DNA of 64,000 nucleotides from Marinobacter vinifirmus (lineage in GTDB: Bacteria; Pseudomonadota; Gammaproteobacteria; Pseudomonadales; Oleiphilaceae), in the NCBI RefSeq assembly GCF_002258215.1, contig NZ_NEFY01000013.1:1-64000 (forward strand), read 5' to 3'. Below the pieces are notes generated by a model. The model did not search any database. It was given only the letters and a program-made list of their open reading frames with translations, and was not told the DNA's origin. Made by a program: the position numbers and the translations under genes. This document shows, piece after piece, positions 54,459 through 63,569 of the stretch (positions are counted from its first letter, which is position 1; the number at the start of each line of letters is the position of its first letter).

Positions 54459-55613
54459 ATGAAATTCAAGATGGTCAGTACCGCCATGCCCTTGAGAGGC
54501 CTACAAGCGCTTGCAATGCTTTCGAGCCTCCTGGTGATGGGATGTTCGGCGGAGGCGCCCCCTCTGACACAGCAAACTGTCTACCCGGTAAAGCTCATGA
54601 CGCTGGAGCAGGCGCAGTCAGGCACGCTCAATCAGTATCCGGGCAGAGTCTCGGCGTCTGACCATTCAGAACTCTCTTTCAGAGTGGGAGGAGAGCTGAC
54701 AGAGCTGGCCGTTAAAGCAGGCGATACTGTGGAAAAAGGGGAGGTCGTTGCCCGCCTGGACGATCGGGATGCAAGAACCCGCCTGGAAAACGCCCGGTCA
54801 AACTTCAATCTGGCACAGGCCACCTTCGAGCGAATGCGAATATCGTTGGAGCGCCAGGCCATCAGTCAGGCCCGTTTCGATGAGGCCGAGGCCGAGTACC
54901 TCTCTGCCAGAGCGCAACTGGCCAGCGCGGAGGACCAACTTTCCTATACCGTTCTCAAAGCGCCATTTGGTGGCGTCATTTCGCGGGTGCCGGTGGATAT
55001 CTTTCAGGTTGTATCAGCGCAGCAGGCCATTGCCGAACTGCAACGGCCCGGCTCTATCGACGTCTCGTTCCAGATGCCTGAACAACAGGTCCGCCGCCTT
55101 CAGCCACAGAGATCCAGGAACGTTCGCGCCAATGGCGACACTATCGCCTGGGTACAGTTTCCCGAGCTTCCCGATAAACGCTACGCCGCGAGCTACAAAG
55201 AGCATGACAGCAATGCCTCTCAGGGGTCGCTCAGTTATGAGGTTACCGTAACGCTCCCTGAACCCGAGGACATCACAGTGCTTTCGGGGATGAGCGCGAC
55301 CGTTCTGCTTGATTACGGCACATTGGCTGGAGAGAGCGCCCCATCGTGGCGGATACCAACCGCGGCGCTTGTAACACCTGACGCAGAACCCGGCACTAGC
55401 GTGGTTTGGCGATACGTGGCTGCTGCGGATGGTGAGAATGGCGATAACACGGGCAGCGTCGAGCCGGTGGATGTCGAGCCGGGTAAGAAAATGAACGATG
55501 GCGTGCTTGTTCGGGGAGAACTCAGCCCGGGCGACAGAATCGTGGTTGCCGGCGCTCACCGGATGAAGAGGGATCGTTCGGTCCGTCCGTGGGAAAAAGA
55601 GGGCGGGCTCTGA
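54459..55613 (+). CDS. RND efflux membrane-fusion lipoprotein
   Basis: 384 residues. A lipobox VMGC at about residue 25-28, barrel-sandwich/lipoyl halves (FRVGGELTELAVKAGDTVEKGEV and LKAPFGGVISRV), and a coiled-coil hairpin (LENARSNFNLAQATFERMRI). It links the RND pump to an outer-membrane channel. It ends 1 nt before the pump gene. Confidence 0.93.
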   Translation: MKFKMVSTAMPLRGLQALAMLSSLLVMGCSAEAPPLTQQTVYPVKLMTLEQAQSGTLNQYPGRVSASDHSELSFRVGGELTELAVKAGDTVEKGEVVARLDDRDARTRLENARSNFNLAQATFERMRISLERQAISQARFDEAEAEYLSARAQLASAEDQLSYTVLKAPFGGVISRVPVDIFQVVSAQQAIAELQRPGSIDVSFQMPEQQVRRLQPQRSRNVRANGDTIAWVQFPELPDKRYAASYKEHDSNASQGSLSYEVTVTLPEPEDITVLSGMSATVLLDYGTLAGESAPSWRIPTAALVTPDAEPGTSVVWRYVAAADGENGDNTGSVEPVDVEPGKKMNDGVLVRGELSPGDRIVVAGAHRMKRDRSVRPWEKEGGL

Positions 55614-55614
55614 G

Positions 55615-58600
55615 ATGGTCGATTATTTTCTTGATCGGAAGTCCATCAGCTGGATGGTCACGCTGTTGCTTGGGGTTGGGGGCATTTTCGCGTTTCTGGG
55701 GCTTGGCCAGCTTGAATTCCCGGAGTTCACGTTACGTTCCGCTTTGGTGACCACCCAATATCCCGGAGCAACGCCTCTTGAAGTCGAGGAGGAGGTTACG
55801 CTGCCTCTGGAAAAAGCGATCCAGCAGATGCCGGGCATCGATGACATTACTTCGGTGAACTCGGACGGCTTGTCGCAGATTACTGTCCAGCTCAAGAAGA
55901 CGGTCAGAGAAGGGGAGTTAGACCAGTATTGGGATATCCTTCGGCGAAAAATTAATGATGCTCAGCCTGGTCTGCCACCAGGGGTGAACACGTCCATCGT
56001 GAACGATGACTTTGGCGATGTCTTCGGCCTGCTGCTCACGTTGCGTGGCGACGGCTACTCGCTGACAGATCTTGGTGACCATGCGGATCTCATTCAGCGA
56101 GAACTGCGATTACTGGAGGGCGTCGCAAAAGTCAGTATCGGTGGCCGTGTCGACGAGCAGATGATCGTGTCCCTGGACCGTGACCGTATGCGTGCTCTTG
56201 GCATCTCGCCAGACTATCTGGCAAACCTTCTGAATGCGCAGAATACGGTGGGCAACGCGGGCCACCTGCGCAGTGAGGGACTGTCGTTATCAGTCCAGCC
56301 AACCGGTCAGCTTGATTCGGTTCAGGCACTTGAGCAGCTGGCAGTCGGAAGCGCTGATTCGGGTATTATCCGGCTCAGCGATCTGGCCGAAGTTCGCAGG
56401 GTGACCAATGACTCACCCGCCTTGCTCTACCACTCTGACGGATTGCCTGCATTGACCATCGGGGTGTCGTTTGCAGAGGGCACCAACGTTGTTGATGTAG
56501 GTGAGCGTCTCAACGAGGCTCTTGAACGCCTTGAAACACAGCAACCCATCGGCATGACACTGACCACAGTGTATAACCAGCCCGAAGTAGTCGAGGAGGC
56601 AGTATCCGCTTTCCTCATGAATCTGGCCCAGGCGGTGGGCATTGTCATCATCGTGCTTTTGCTGTTCATGGGGCTGCGAAGTGGCCTGCTCATGGGGCTG
56701 ATCCTGCTGATTACCATCATGGGTACATTCGTGCTTATGGCAATACACGGTATTCAGCTCCAGAAGATTTCATTGGGTGCGCTGATCATTGCGCTGGGGA
56801 TGCTGGTCGATAATGCCATCGTCGTCACCGAGGGCATGATGATTGGCCTTTCCAAGGGCAAGTCCAAAAGGCAGGCAGCCAAAGAAGTGGTCTCGCAGAA
56901 CCGGTACCCGCTGCTCGGCGCTACCGTGATTGCCATTACGGCCTTTGCTCCTATCGGCCTTTCACCAGACACCACCGGAGAATTCATTGGCTCCCTGTTC
57001 TGGGTTCTGTGCTACTCGCTTTTCCTGAGCTGGCTGACGGCACTCACTCTGACCCCGTTTTTCTTTGATATGTTCTATCCCGACAAGCTCGAGAGTGTCG
57101 GGCAGTCATCCGATAACGACCCCTATAAGGGAATTGTTTTCGTCGTCTTCCGCCGCCTGCTGACCTACGCGATTCATTATCGCTTCGTGACATTAACACT
57201 TGCGATCGCGCTTCTGGCTGGGGTTCTATCGTTCTCGGGACAGGTTAAGAATGCTTTCTTCCCGAATGCCACAACGCCACTCTTCTTTGTTGACCTTTGG
57301 TTGCCCGAGGGCGCCGACATCTTGCAAACCGAAGAGACCGTAAAGCGGCTGGAATCGCGCGTGAATGACATGGACCAGGTCGTTCAGGTGACCAGTGTCA
57401 CCGGTGGCGGAGCCCAGCGTTTTACGTTGACGTATTCACCGGAGCAGCGATACGCCAGTTTTGGCCAATTGATCGTAGAGACCCGGGATAAGGCGTCGAG
57501 AGAGGCCCGTATGGAGGAAGTCATTGAGCAACTGCGTACAGACTTCCCGAACGTGCATTACAAAGTGCAGGCTTTGCAGGTGGGGCCCTCAGCCAAAGCC
57601 AGTCTTGAAGCTCGTATCTTTGGAGAAGATCCCGAAGAACTCCGGAAAATCGGTGTGCGCGTGCAGGCAATTTTTGAAAATGAACCTCTGGCCGACAGCG
57701 TGCGCTTGTCCTGGGGTAATCGGGAAGCCGTGATCGTACCGGAGTTCCTCGAAGAACAGGCCCGGCGCCTTGGCGTATCTCGCGAATCACTGCACCAGGC
57801 GTTGTTGCTGAATAATCAGGGGCAGCAGGTTGGAGTGTACCGTGAGGGGAGCGACCTCATTCCGATCATTATGCGGTCAAGAGAGGAGCAGCGTTTTGAC
57901 ATCGAAAACCTTACCTCGATCAATGTCTGGAGTGAAGAGCAGGGCCGCTATGTCAGCGCGGGCAACGTCATCAATGCCATCAATACGGAACTGCGGGATC
58001 CGTTGATAAAACGCAGAAACAGGGAGCGGATGTTGGCGGTTTATGCCGAACCCATGCCTTTGTCGGGGGAGACGGCGGCGAGTGTGCTGGAGAGGATCCG
58101 CCCGCAGGTCGACGCGCTGGAGCTTCCCCACGGCTATTCGATTGAGTGGGGTGGAGAGTACGAGACCTCATCCGAAGCTCAGACTTCGCTTTTCTCCTCG
58201 CTGCCTCTTGGACTGCTGGGGATGTTCATTATTTCGATGCTGTTGTTCGGTAGCTTCCGACAGGCTCTGTCTATCTGGATGATTGTTCCTCTCATGATGA
58301 TTGGAATCATTGGTGGACTGGTATTGCTCGGCGCGCCTTTTACATTCATGGCGCTGCTCGGGACTCTGAGTCTGATCGGTATGGTACTGAAGAATGCCAT
58401 TGTGCTGGTTGAGGAGATCAATATTCAGTTAGAACAGCAGGATGATGCATTCACTGCGGTGGTTGAGGCCGCGGTAAGCCGGGTACGACCTGTGCTTATG
58501 GCGGCCGTAACCACCATGTTGGGAATGATTCCTCTGTTCAGCGATGCCTTCTTCGCGAGCATGGCGCTGGTTATCGTGTTCGGTTTGGGTGTTGCAACGG

Positions 58601-58665
58601 TATTGACGTTAGTGGTGCTGCCAGTGGTGTACTGCACGTTAATGAGAATTTCTTATCATCAATAA
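55615..58665 (+). CDS. RND efflux pump, HAE1/AcrB-like family
   Basis: 1016 residues, twelve membrane helices. Conserved GMLVDNAIVVTEGMMIGL, the periplasmic porter repeats, FPEFTLRSALVTTQYPGAT at the start, and GTLSLIGMVLKNAIVLVEE in the second half. Proton-coupled export of organic toxicants; not a metal (CusA-type) pump by sequence. Organised TetR-MFP-pump. Its own outer-membrane channel gene is broken (see 59325-60316), so it probably depends on another TolC-like channel. Confidence 0.94.
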   Translation: MVDYFLDRKSISWMVTLLLGVGGIFAFLGLGQLEFPEFTLRSALVTTQYPGATPLEVEEEVTLPLEKAIQQMPGIDDITSVNSDGLSQITVQLKKTVREGELDQYWDILRRKINDAQPGLPPGVNTSIVNDDFGDVFGLLLTLRGDGYSLTDLGDHADLIQRELRLLEGVAKVSIGGRVDEQMIVSLDRDRMRALGISPDYLANLLNAQNTVGNAGHLRSEGLSLSVQPTGQLDSVQALEQLAVGSADSGIIRLSDLAEVRRVTNDSPALLYHSDGLPALTIGVSFAEGTNVVDVGERLNEALERLETQQPIGMTLTTVYNQPEVVEEAVSAFLMNLAQAVGIVIIVLLLFMGLRSGLLMGLILLITIMGTFVLMAIHGIQLQKISLGALIIALGMLVDNAIVVTEGMMIGLSKGKSKRQAAKEVVSQNRYPLLGATVIAITAFAPIGLSPDTTGEFIGSLFWVLCYSLFLSWLTALTLTPFFFDMFYPDKLESVGQSSDNDPYKGIVFVVFRRLLTYAIHYRFVTLTLAIALLAGVLSFSGQVKNAFFPNATTPLFFVDLWLPEGADILQTEETVKRLESRVNDMDQVVQVTSVTGGGAQRFTLTYSPEQRYASFGQLIVETRDKASREARMEEVIEQLRTDFPNVHYKVQALQVGPSAKASLEARIFGEDPEELRKIGVRVQAIFENEPLADSVRLSWGNREAVIVPEFLEEQARRLGVSRESLHQALLLNNQGQQVGVYREGSDLIPIIMRSREEQRFDIENLTSINVWSEEQGRYVSAGNVINAINTELRDPLIKRRNRERMLAVYAEPMPLSGETAASVLERIRPQVDALELPHGYSIEWGGEYETSSEAQTSLFSSLPLGLLGMFIISMLLFGSFRQALSIWMIVPLMMIGIIGGLVLLGAPFTFMALLGTLSLIGMVLKNAIVLVEEINIQLEQQDDAFTAVVEAAVSRVRPVLMAAVTTMLGMIPLFSDAFFASMALVIVFGLGVATVLTLVVLPVVYCTLMRISYHQ

Positions 58666-58680
58666 CGCACCCGCTGTTTT

Positions 58681-59324
58681 TCAGGCGTCTTTTTTTCCTC
58701 CGGACAAGCGATCCGGAGGAAAAAAGCCTCCGGCAATCATTGCATTCATCAGTTCGCCTACTTTTGCACGCAGGTCATCCCTCAACAACCTCATTGCCGG
58801 CGTTATTGACTGTCGGGTAGGACAAATCAGCCACAGCTCGGATACCGGCGGCGCATAGTCCGGCATGATTGTGGTGACACGGCCTGCAAGCAGATCATCC
58901 GACATATCAAGACACGATTTTATCGCAAGACCGCGACCAGCGACGCACCACCGGCGAACCAGATCGCCATCGTTTGAGGCGCGATCGCCCGTCATTTTGA
59001 CTCGATATTCCTCGTCTCCCCGTTTGAACGTCCAGAGGTCAAATGGGATGTCCTGCAACTGATAGAACAGTCCGTTGTGGTTCTCAAGGTCATCAGGATG
59101 AATGGGGCGACCATGACGCGAAAGGTAATCAGGAGATGCGCAAAGCAGGCGCGGCACATCGCAAATTTTGAAGCCATACAGGTTGGTGTCACTGGGCGCG
59201 CCGTAGCGAAGCGCCATGTCGACCGAATCCCGGTAAAAGTCCACGTTGGTGTCAGTAATCTGAACTCTGAGATTCAAACCTGGATGCGTTGCCATCAATT
59301 CGTCGATCCAGGGCACAACGCGGT
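58681..59324 (-). pseudogene. LysR regulator remnant (C-terminal substrate-binding domain only)
   Basis: From about 59324 the minus strand encodes VVPWIDELMATHPGLNLRVQ, YRDSVDMALRYGAPSDTN and DVPRLLCASPDYLSRHGRP, the LysR substrate-binding domain, up to the stop at 58681. The N-terminal HTH domain and start codon are missing; upstream sequence belongs to the efflux channel remnant instead. The two were joined by a deletion. Cannot bind DNA. Confidence 0.85.
58691..58725. terminator. Intrinsic terminator (bidirectional) after the RND pump
   Basis: Perfect 14-bp stem TTTTTTCCTCCGGA / TCCGGAGGAAAAAA with a 7-nt loop, T-rich and A-rich on the two sides. It lies inside the 3-prime end of the LysR remnant frame and should stop transcription from both sides. 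Confidence 0.85.
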
Positions 59325-60316
59325 AGCTGACCGAGCAATGACCACACCGGGTTGCGCAATAGGGCGTCACTGGGCGATGTGCCTGTTTCGCTAAGCGCTG
59401 TTTCCAGGTTGATGGATGGCAGCATGTCCTTGTAGGCAACGGACGTTCGAAAATCATTTGCCCTGATAGCCATATAGGCCGCTTTAAGGTCCGGGCGACG
59501 CTGCAATGTTTGCTCTGCAAGGTCGGACAGGGGTAAAAGAACCTGCGGATAGTCGGCGGAAATGACCGTGCTAGCCTGGCTTCGCCCGAGCAACAGGTTC
59601 AACGCCCTTTGCTGTTGCTGCAGGGATTCCTGAACTGCAATCAATGTCGCCCTGGCACTGGCCGCAGAGCTTTGGGCGCTGTCCAGATCTTCAAGGTCAC
59701 CCAGTCCCGAGCGGTAACGCTGAAGAATCCACTGTTCGTTTTTTTCCAATAGCTCCGCGCGTTGCTTTTCGATGGCAACGGAGCGATTCAGATTCACCAG
59801 TTTCAACCAGCCCTGCATGACCTCGGCTGCGAGCGTATCCCGCGCAGCTTGGTAGAGAGCCAGCTGTTCAGCAACGTCACTGGCGGCAGCCGACGCCTCA
59901 TCAGAAATCTTCGACCACAAATCCAGCTCCCAGCTGATGCTGACGGTGCCGGTGTAGGCAGTATCTAGACCGTCAGTGTTATTCGCGACGAATCCAGCCT
60001 CGACGTCGGGGAGTTGATCCGCCTGAGTCGCTCGGTATTGAGCACGGAGAATTTGGAGTGAAAGCCGTGTTTGCTGGAAATCAGGATTGGCCGCGCGCGC
60101 TTCGACAATAAGCGCGTCCAGGTCATGGCTGTTGACCAGCTCATTCAGGTAGGCTGTTTCGAGACCAACCTCCATCTCAAACTTGGAGACGACGTTCTGA
60201 CGCTCGGAATCGGCCTGAGCGAGATAGTCCGTTCTCGTGGACAACGAACTGCAGCCTGCAATAACCAGGCAGCATAAAGCAGTCAGCACTACTTTCGAGC
60301 AGGGCAAGCGATACAT
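59325..60316 (-). pseudogene. Truncated RND outer-membrane channel lipoprotein (TolC/OprM type)
   Basis: Starts with a lipoprotein signal (LVIAGC) and continues with OEP repeats (DALIVEARAANPDFQQTRLSL, VMQGWLKLVNLNRSVAIEKQ, RYRSGLGDLEDLDSAQSSAA, RRPDLKAAYMAIRANDFR), about 330 residues, then ends at NPVWSLLGQL by running into the LysR remnant. About 130 residues of the second repeat are missing. Sits beside the RND operon, to which it presumably belonged. Probably not functional. Confidence 0.88.
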
Positions 60317-60549
60317 AGGTAAAGTCCATTCGGGCGCGGTCAAATCTGCGGTAAACGACGGGATACAGACTATCTAGGAGGTGGTTAATGGAGGGTTAAG
60401 ACCTTCATGGACCTGCCTATTATCTACGGCGACGACCAATGGATGCTCCATGAAGAACAGGGCCATGCGCGTGTCACGAAGACCAAAGAAGCATTCGAAG
60501 CAGCCGCCGCCCCGACGTGGCGGAAGAGTACAAGAACTACTGCGGTGAA

Positions 60550-60786
60550 GGACGCATAAAATGGCTTAAAAACGGCGAACCTGTCACTCCGCATGTTGCT
60601 GAGCGCCGCGAACAGGTAGAACAGGTTGGTGTTCTTCGACAGGCTGCGATCGCGGACTTTGGCATAACTTAACTGCCGCTTGATGGTGCGAAAGGGATGC
60701 TCCGAGTTCAAAAAGTCCGTCAACTGGACCAGAGTGTTCCAGTGCAATTCCACGAATCGGCCCGTTAGGCTGGCGCTATCTTCCAA
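60550..60786 (-). pseudogene. Remnant of an IS5-family transposase
   Basis: The minus strand has HPFRTIKRQLSYAKVRDRSL and SKNTNLFYLFAALSNM, the conserved C-terminal block of IS5-family DDE transposases. Catalytic Asp residues and the start are missing. The open frame continues to 60424 without family features. Marks the right edge of the metal island. Confidence 0.75.
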
Positions 60787-61014
60787 GCTGAATGTTCGCT
60801 TTGCGACCTAAGCTTGCTCTTTTAGCCGAGTAGCCCGTCCGGTAGACCGTTGTTGAAGAGGAGCCTTTCGCCACAGCTCGGTCCTCGTTTTGGTTAGTCA
60901 GCTCTGGGTGACACAGAATTATCGTTGGCTTTTGTGCGAACAGTCGGCTTCAAGACACAACGGGATCTACGTCTTTATCCGTTTCATGATTCCATCAAAT
61001 TTGAAACCTATATC

Positions 61015-61066
61015 ACCTCTGTGAACCAGGGCACTGACAGTGCCTTCCTTCCCAATTCACAGAGGT
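61015..61066 (+). promoter_or_regulatory. Nested hairpin that sequesters the RBS of the zinc-ribbon gene
   Basis: ACCTCTGTGAA (61015-61025) pairs perfectly with TTCACAGAGGT (61056-61066), whose AGAGG is the ribosome-binding site for the ATG at 61074. Within it, GGCACT (61030-61035) pairs with AGTGCC (61039-61044). The RBS would be masked when the outer stem forms, so this is a candidate translational switch. Confidence 0.55.
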
Positions 61067-61073
61067 AATTTCA

Positions 61074-61424
61074 ATGGCTGAACAATGCCCCAACTGCCTG
61101 TCCCGGCGGATTGGCAAGAACAACTACGGCAAGAAAACCGCTGGCGTGGTCGGCGCGTCTGCCGGTACCTATGGCGGCTATGCGGCTGCCACGGCCGGTG
61201 CCCAAGCGGGTGCTGCCCTGGGAATTGTTGCCGGTCCCGTCGGTGCAACTGTGGGTGGTATCGGCGGTGCCGTCATTGGTGCGCTGCTGGGTGGTGCCAC
61301 TGGCGCTTCCGCTGGCGTGATTCTGGGCGATGTCCTTGATGATCGTGTGCTGGACAACCTTCGTTGTCTTGATTGCGGCTATTCCTTCAGTACCGATCCT
61401 GACTCCCGCGACGATATCCGCTGA
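61074..61424 (+). CDS. Zinc-ribbon protein with glycine-rich membrane segment
   Basis: 116 residues. An N-terminal CPNCLSR and a C-terminal CLDCGYSF form a possible zinc ribbon split by a Gly/Ala-rich hydrophobic stretch (about 20-95) with GxxxG-like repeats (VGASAGTYGGYAAATAGAQA). The middle could form a glycine-zipper membrane segment. No named family recognised. It begins the mobile-element backbone and has a hairpin-masked RBS. Confidence 0.75.
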   Translation: MAEQCPNCLSRRIGKNNYGKKTAGVVGASAGTYGGYAAATAGAQAGAALGIVAGPVGATVGGIGGAVIGALLGGATGASAGVILGDVLDDRVLDNLRCLDCGYSFSTDPDSRDDIR

Positions 61425-61455
61425 TCCCCCTCGCAAATTCCATAGGAGAACAACC

Positions 61456-62418
61456 ATGGCTCATCTCATCGAGCAAATGGCCTACGTTGGCCAAACCCCC
61501 TGGCATGGTCTGGGGAACAAACTAACTTCGAGCCAGCCCCTGGAGGTCTGGGCCAAACAAGCGGGCTTGGATTGGCAGATTCAGGAAAGCCCTGTCCGCT
61601 TCGTCACCAATTCGAGTGGCAGTCTGGGTGAAATCCTCTCTTACCCGGATTCCAAAGTGCTTTACCGCTCGGATACCAAGGCTCCGCTTTCGGTCGTCGG
61701 TAACCGCTTTAAGGTGGTTCAGCCTGAGGAGATCTTAGCGTTCTATCGGGATCTGACCGAGGTTTCTGGCTTTGAGCTGGAAACAGCTGGTGTTCTGAAA
61801 GGTGGCCGGAAAATGTGGGCACTCGCCCGTACTGGCCAAACCGGTATGCTCAAGGGCAACGACCAGACCAACGCTTACGTGCTGCTGGCAACCGCCTGTG
61901 ACGGCACTATGGCAACCACTGCTCAGTTCACCAGTATCCGCGTGGTGTGCAACAACACCCTGGCGGTTGCCCTGAAAGGCTCCACGGCTAACGCGGTCAA
62001 GGTGAAGCACAACACCGCCTTCGATGCGGACCTGGTGAAGAAGCAGCTTGGAATTTCGGTCAGTGCATGGGACGACTTCATGTACCGACTAAAGATCCTG
62101 AGTGAGCGAAAGGTGAAGACCACAGAGGCCAGGAACTACTTCATGAAGGTATTCACCGATGATTCCGGAAGTGGTGTTGGCAAAACCAACGAGCGGTCTA
62201 TGGCCAAAGCGCTGTCCCTCTATGAAGGCGAGGGCATGGGTGCCACGTTGGCTTCTTCTGACGGCACAGCCTACGGGCTGCTGAATGCAGTGACGGAATT
62301 CATCGATCACCAGCGCCGTGCCAAAACTGTGGACCATCGACTGGATTCAGCCTGGTTTGGCACCGGTGCAGCCTTGAAGAACCGTGCATTAGAGCAGGCC
62401 ATGTCACTTGTGGCCTAA
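61456..62418 (+). CDS. DUF932 family protein (phage/plasmid-like, TIGR03299 type)
   Basis: 320 residues. MAHLIEQMAYVGQTPWHGLG is the family start, followed by VGNRFKVVQPEEILAFYRDL and RVVCNNTLAVALKG. These proteins are common on plasmids, integrative elements and phages; function is unclear, possibly related to recombination or DNA protection. ATG 61456 after GGAGAAC is chosen; the frame is open to 61330 inside the previous gene. Ends before an intrinsic terminator. Confidence 0.9.
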   Translation: MAHLIEQMAYVGQTPWHGLGNKLTSSQPLEVWAKQAGLDWQIQESPVRFVTNSSGSLGEILSYPDSKVLYRSDTKAPLSVVGNRFKVVQPEEILAFYRDLTEVSGFELETAGVLKGGRKMWALARTGQTGMLKGNDQTNAYVLLATACDGTMATTAQFTSIRVVCNNTLAVALKGSTANAVKVKHNTAFDADLVKKQLGISVSAWDDFMYRLKILSERKVKTTEARNYFMKVFTDDSGSGVGKTNERSMAKALSLYEGEGMGATLASSDGTAYGLLNAVTEFIDHQRRAKTVDHRLDSAWFGTGAALKNRALEQAMSLVA

Positions 62419-62447
62419 GCCAATCCTACAAAACTCAAAACCGCCAT

Positions 62448-62486
62448 AAAGCCCACCGGAGCCTGATGCTCTGGTGGGCTTTTTTT
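62448..62486 (+). terminator. Intrinsic terminator after the DUF932 gene
   Basis: AAAGCCCACCGGAGC / GCTCTGGTGGGCTTT 15-bp stem with one G-U pair and a 5-nt loop, followed by TTTT. It precedes the RBS of the YqaJ gene by only a few bases. Confidence 0.9.
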
Positions 62487-62505
62487 ATGTCTGGAGGAAA
62501 ACACC

Positions 62506-63507
62506 ATGGGCATGCGTGCAAACACAATTCAGAAGCAGCGTCCGGCCTTGCGCCTGGTCTCCACCAAGGGCCTCAGCCGGGATGAATGGCTAAAGGTACG
62601 TAAGCAGGGCATTGGTAGTAGCGATGCCGCTGCGGCCGTTGGCATGAACCCTTATCAATCCCAGCTTGAGCTCTGGATGGTCAAAACCGGCAGAGATGCT
62701 GGCTTACCAAAGCCGGATTCAGACGATCCGACTTCACCGGTTTACTGGGGCCATATCCTGGAACCAATTGTGGCCGAGCAATACAGCCAGCAGACGGGTC
62801 GGAAAGTGCGCCGGGTGAATGCGGTATTACAGCATCCAGATCCGCAAAAGCACTGGATGTTGGCCAACCTGGATTACTCAGTCGTTGCCGATGAAGACGT
62901 GCAGATCCTCGAGTGCAAAACAGCCGGGGAATTCGGGGCACGACTCTGGAAAGAGGGTGTGCCGGACTACATTCAATGCCAGGTTCAGCATCAGCTGGCC
63001 GTTACCGGCAAACAATCAGCCGATGTTTGTGTGCTGCTTTGCGGGCAAGAGCTGAAGATCTATCGCGTTGAACGGAACGAGAAACTCATCGAGGCACTGT
63101 ATGTGCTAGAGCGCCAGTTCTGGGATTTCGTGGAAACGGATACGCCGCCACCCGTTGACGGTACTGATTCCGCCGAACGCGCCTTGCGTCACCTGTACCC
63201 GGTAGACCGAGGGGAGACCCTGGACTTCAGCCAAAGCAAGGAACTGTCGGAAGCGTTCGACGAGCTATTGGCGATTCGCTCGGAAATGGAAAGCCTTAAA
63301 TCCACCGAATCCCACCTGAAACAGCGAATCGAGAGCCAGATGGGCGAAGCCTCAAAGGCAACCTTCCCAAGTGGCTGCGTGAGCTGGAAACGCAGCAAGG
63401 ATTCCGTCGGGCTCAACGTGAAACAGCTACTGAAGGATCATCCAGAACTACTGGAGCAATACCCACTGACGAAGCCAGGAAGCCGTCGATTCCTCATCCA
63501 AGCATAA
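62506..63507 (+). CDS. YqaJ-family recombination exonuclease
   Basis: 333 residues. GIGSSDAAAAVGMNPYQSQL (about 35-54), YWGHILEPIVAEQYSQQTGR, ANLDYSVV and LECKTAGEFGARLW (catalytic Glu-x-Lys) are the lambda-exonuclease/YqaJ fold blocks, then QVQHQLAVTGK. The C-terminal 110 residues are a charged helical region. These alkaline exonucleases act with a Bet/RecT annealing protein, which may lie past the window. RBS GGAGG. Confidence 0.92.
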   Translation: MGMRANTIQKQRPALRLVSTKGLSRDEWLKVRKQGIGSSDAAAAVGMNPYQSQLELWMVKTGRDAGLPKPDSDDPTSPVYWGHILEPIVAEQYSQQTGRKVRRVNAVLQHPDPQKHWMLANLDYSVVADEDVQILECKTAGEFGARLWKEGVPDYIQCQVQHQLAVTGKQSADVCVLLCGQELKIYRVERNEKLIEALYVLERQFWDFVETDTPPPVDGTDSAERALRHLYPVDRGETLDFSQSKELSEAFDELLAIRSEMESLKSTESHLKQRIESQMGEASKATFPSGCVSWKRSKDSVGLNVKQLLKDHPELLEQYPLTKPGSRRFLIQA

Positions 63508-63517
63508 ATACCTCATT

Positions 63518-63556
63518 GGCCACGCGGGCATGACGAGTGTCCCGTGGTCCTTTTTT
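63518..63556 (+). terminator. Imperfect terminator hairpin after the YqaJ gene
   Basis: GGCCACGCGGGCAT against GTGTCCCGTGGTCC with a bulge, followed by TTTTTT. Spacing to the next start is short (14 nt from the T tract), like the terminator before the YqaJ gene. Confidence 0.65.
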
Positions 63557-63569
63557 CAGGAGAGTCATC

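Noticed and set aside
60407..60559. Short plus-strand ORF starting MDLPIIYGDDQWML
   Set aside because: Overlaps the reading-frame tail of the IS5 remnant, no RBS that I trust and no family match; another plus frame continues after it but is antisense to the transposase.
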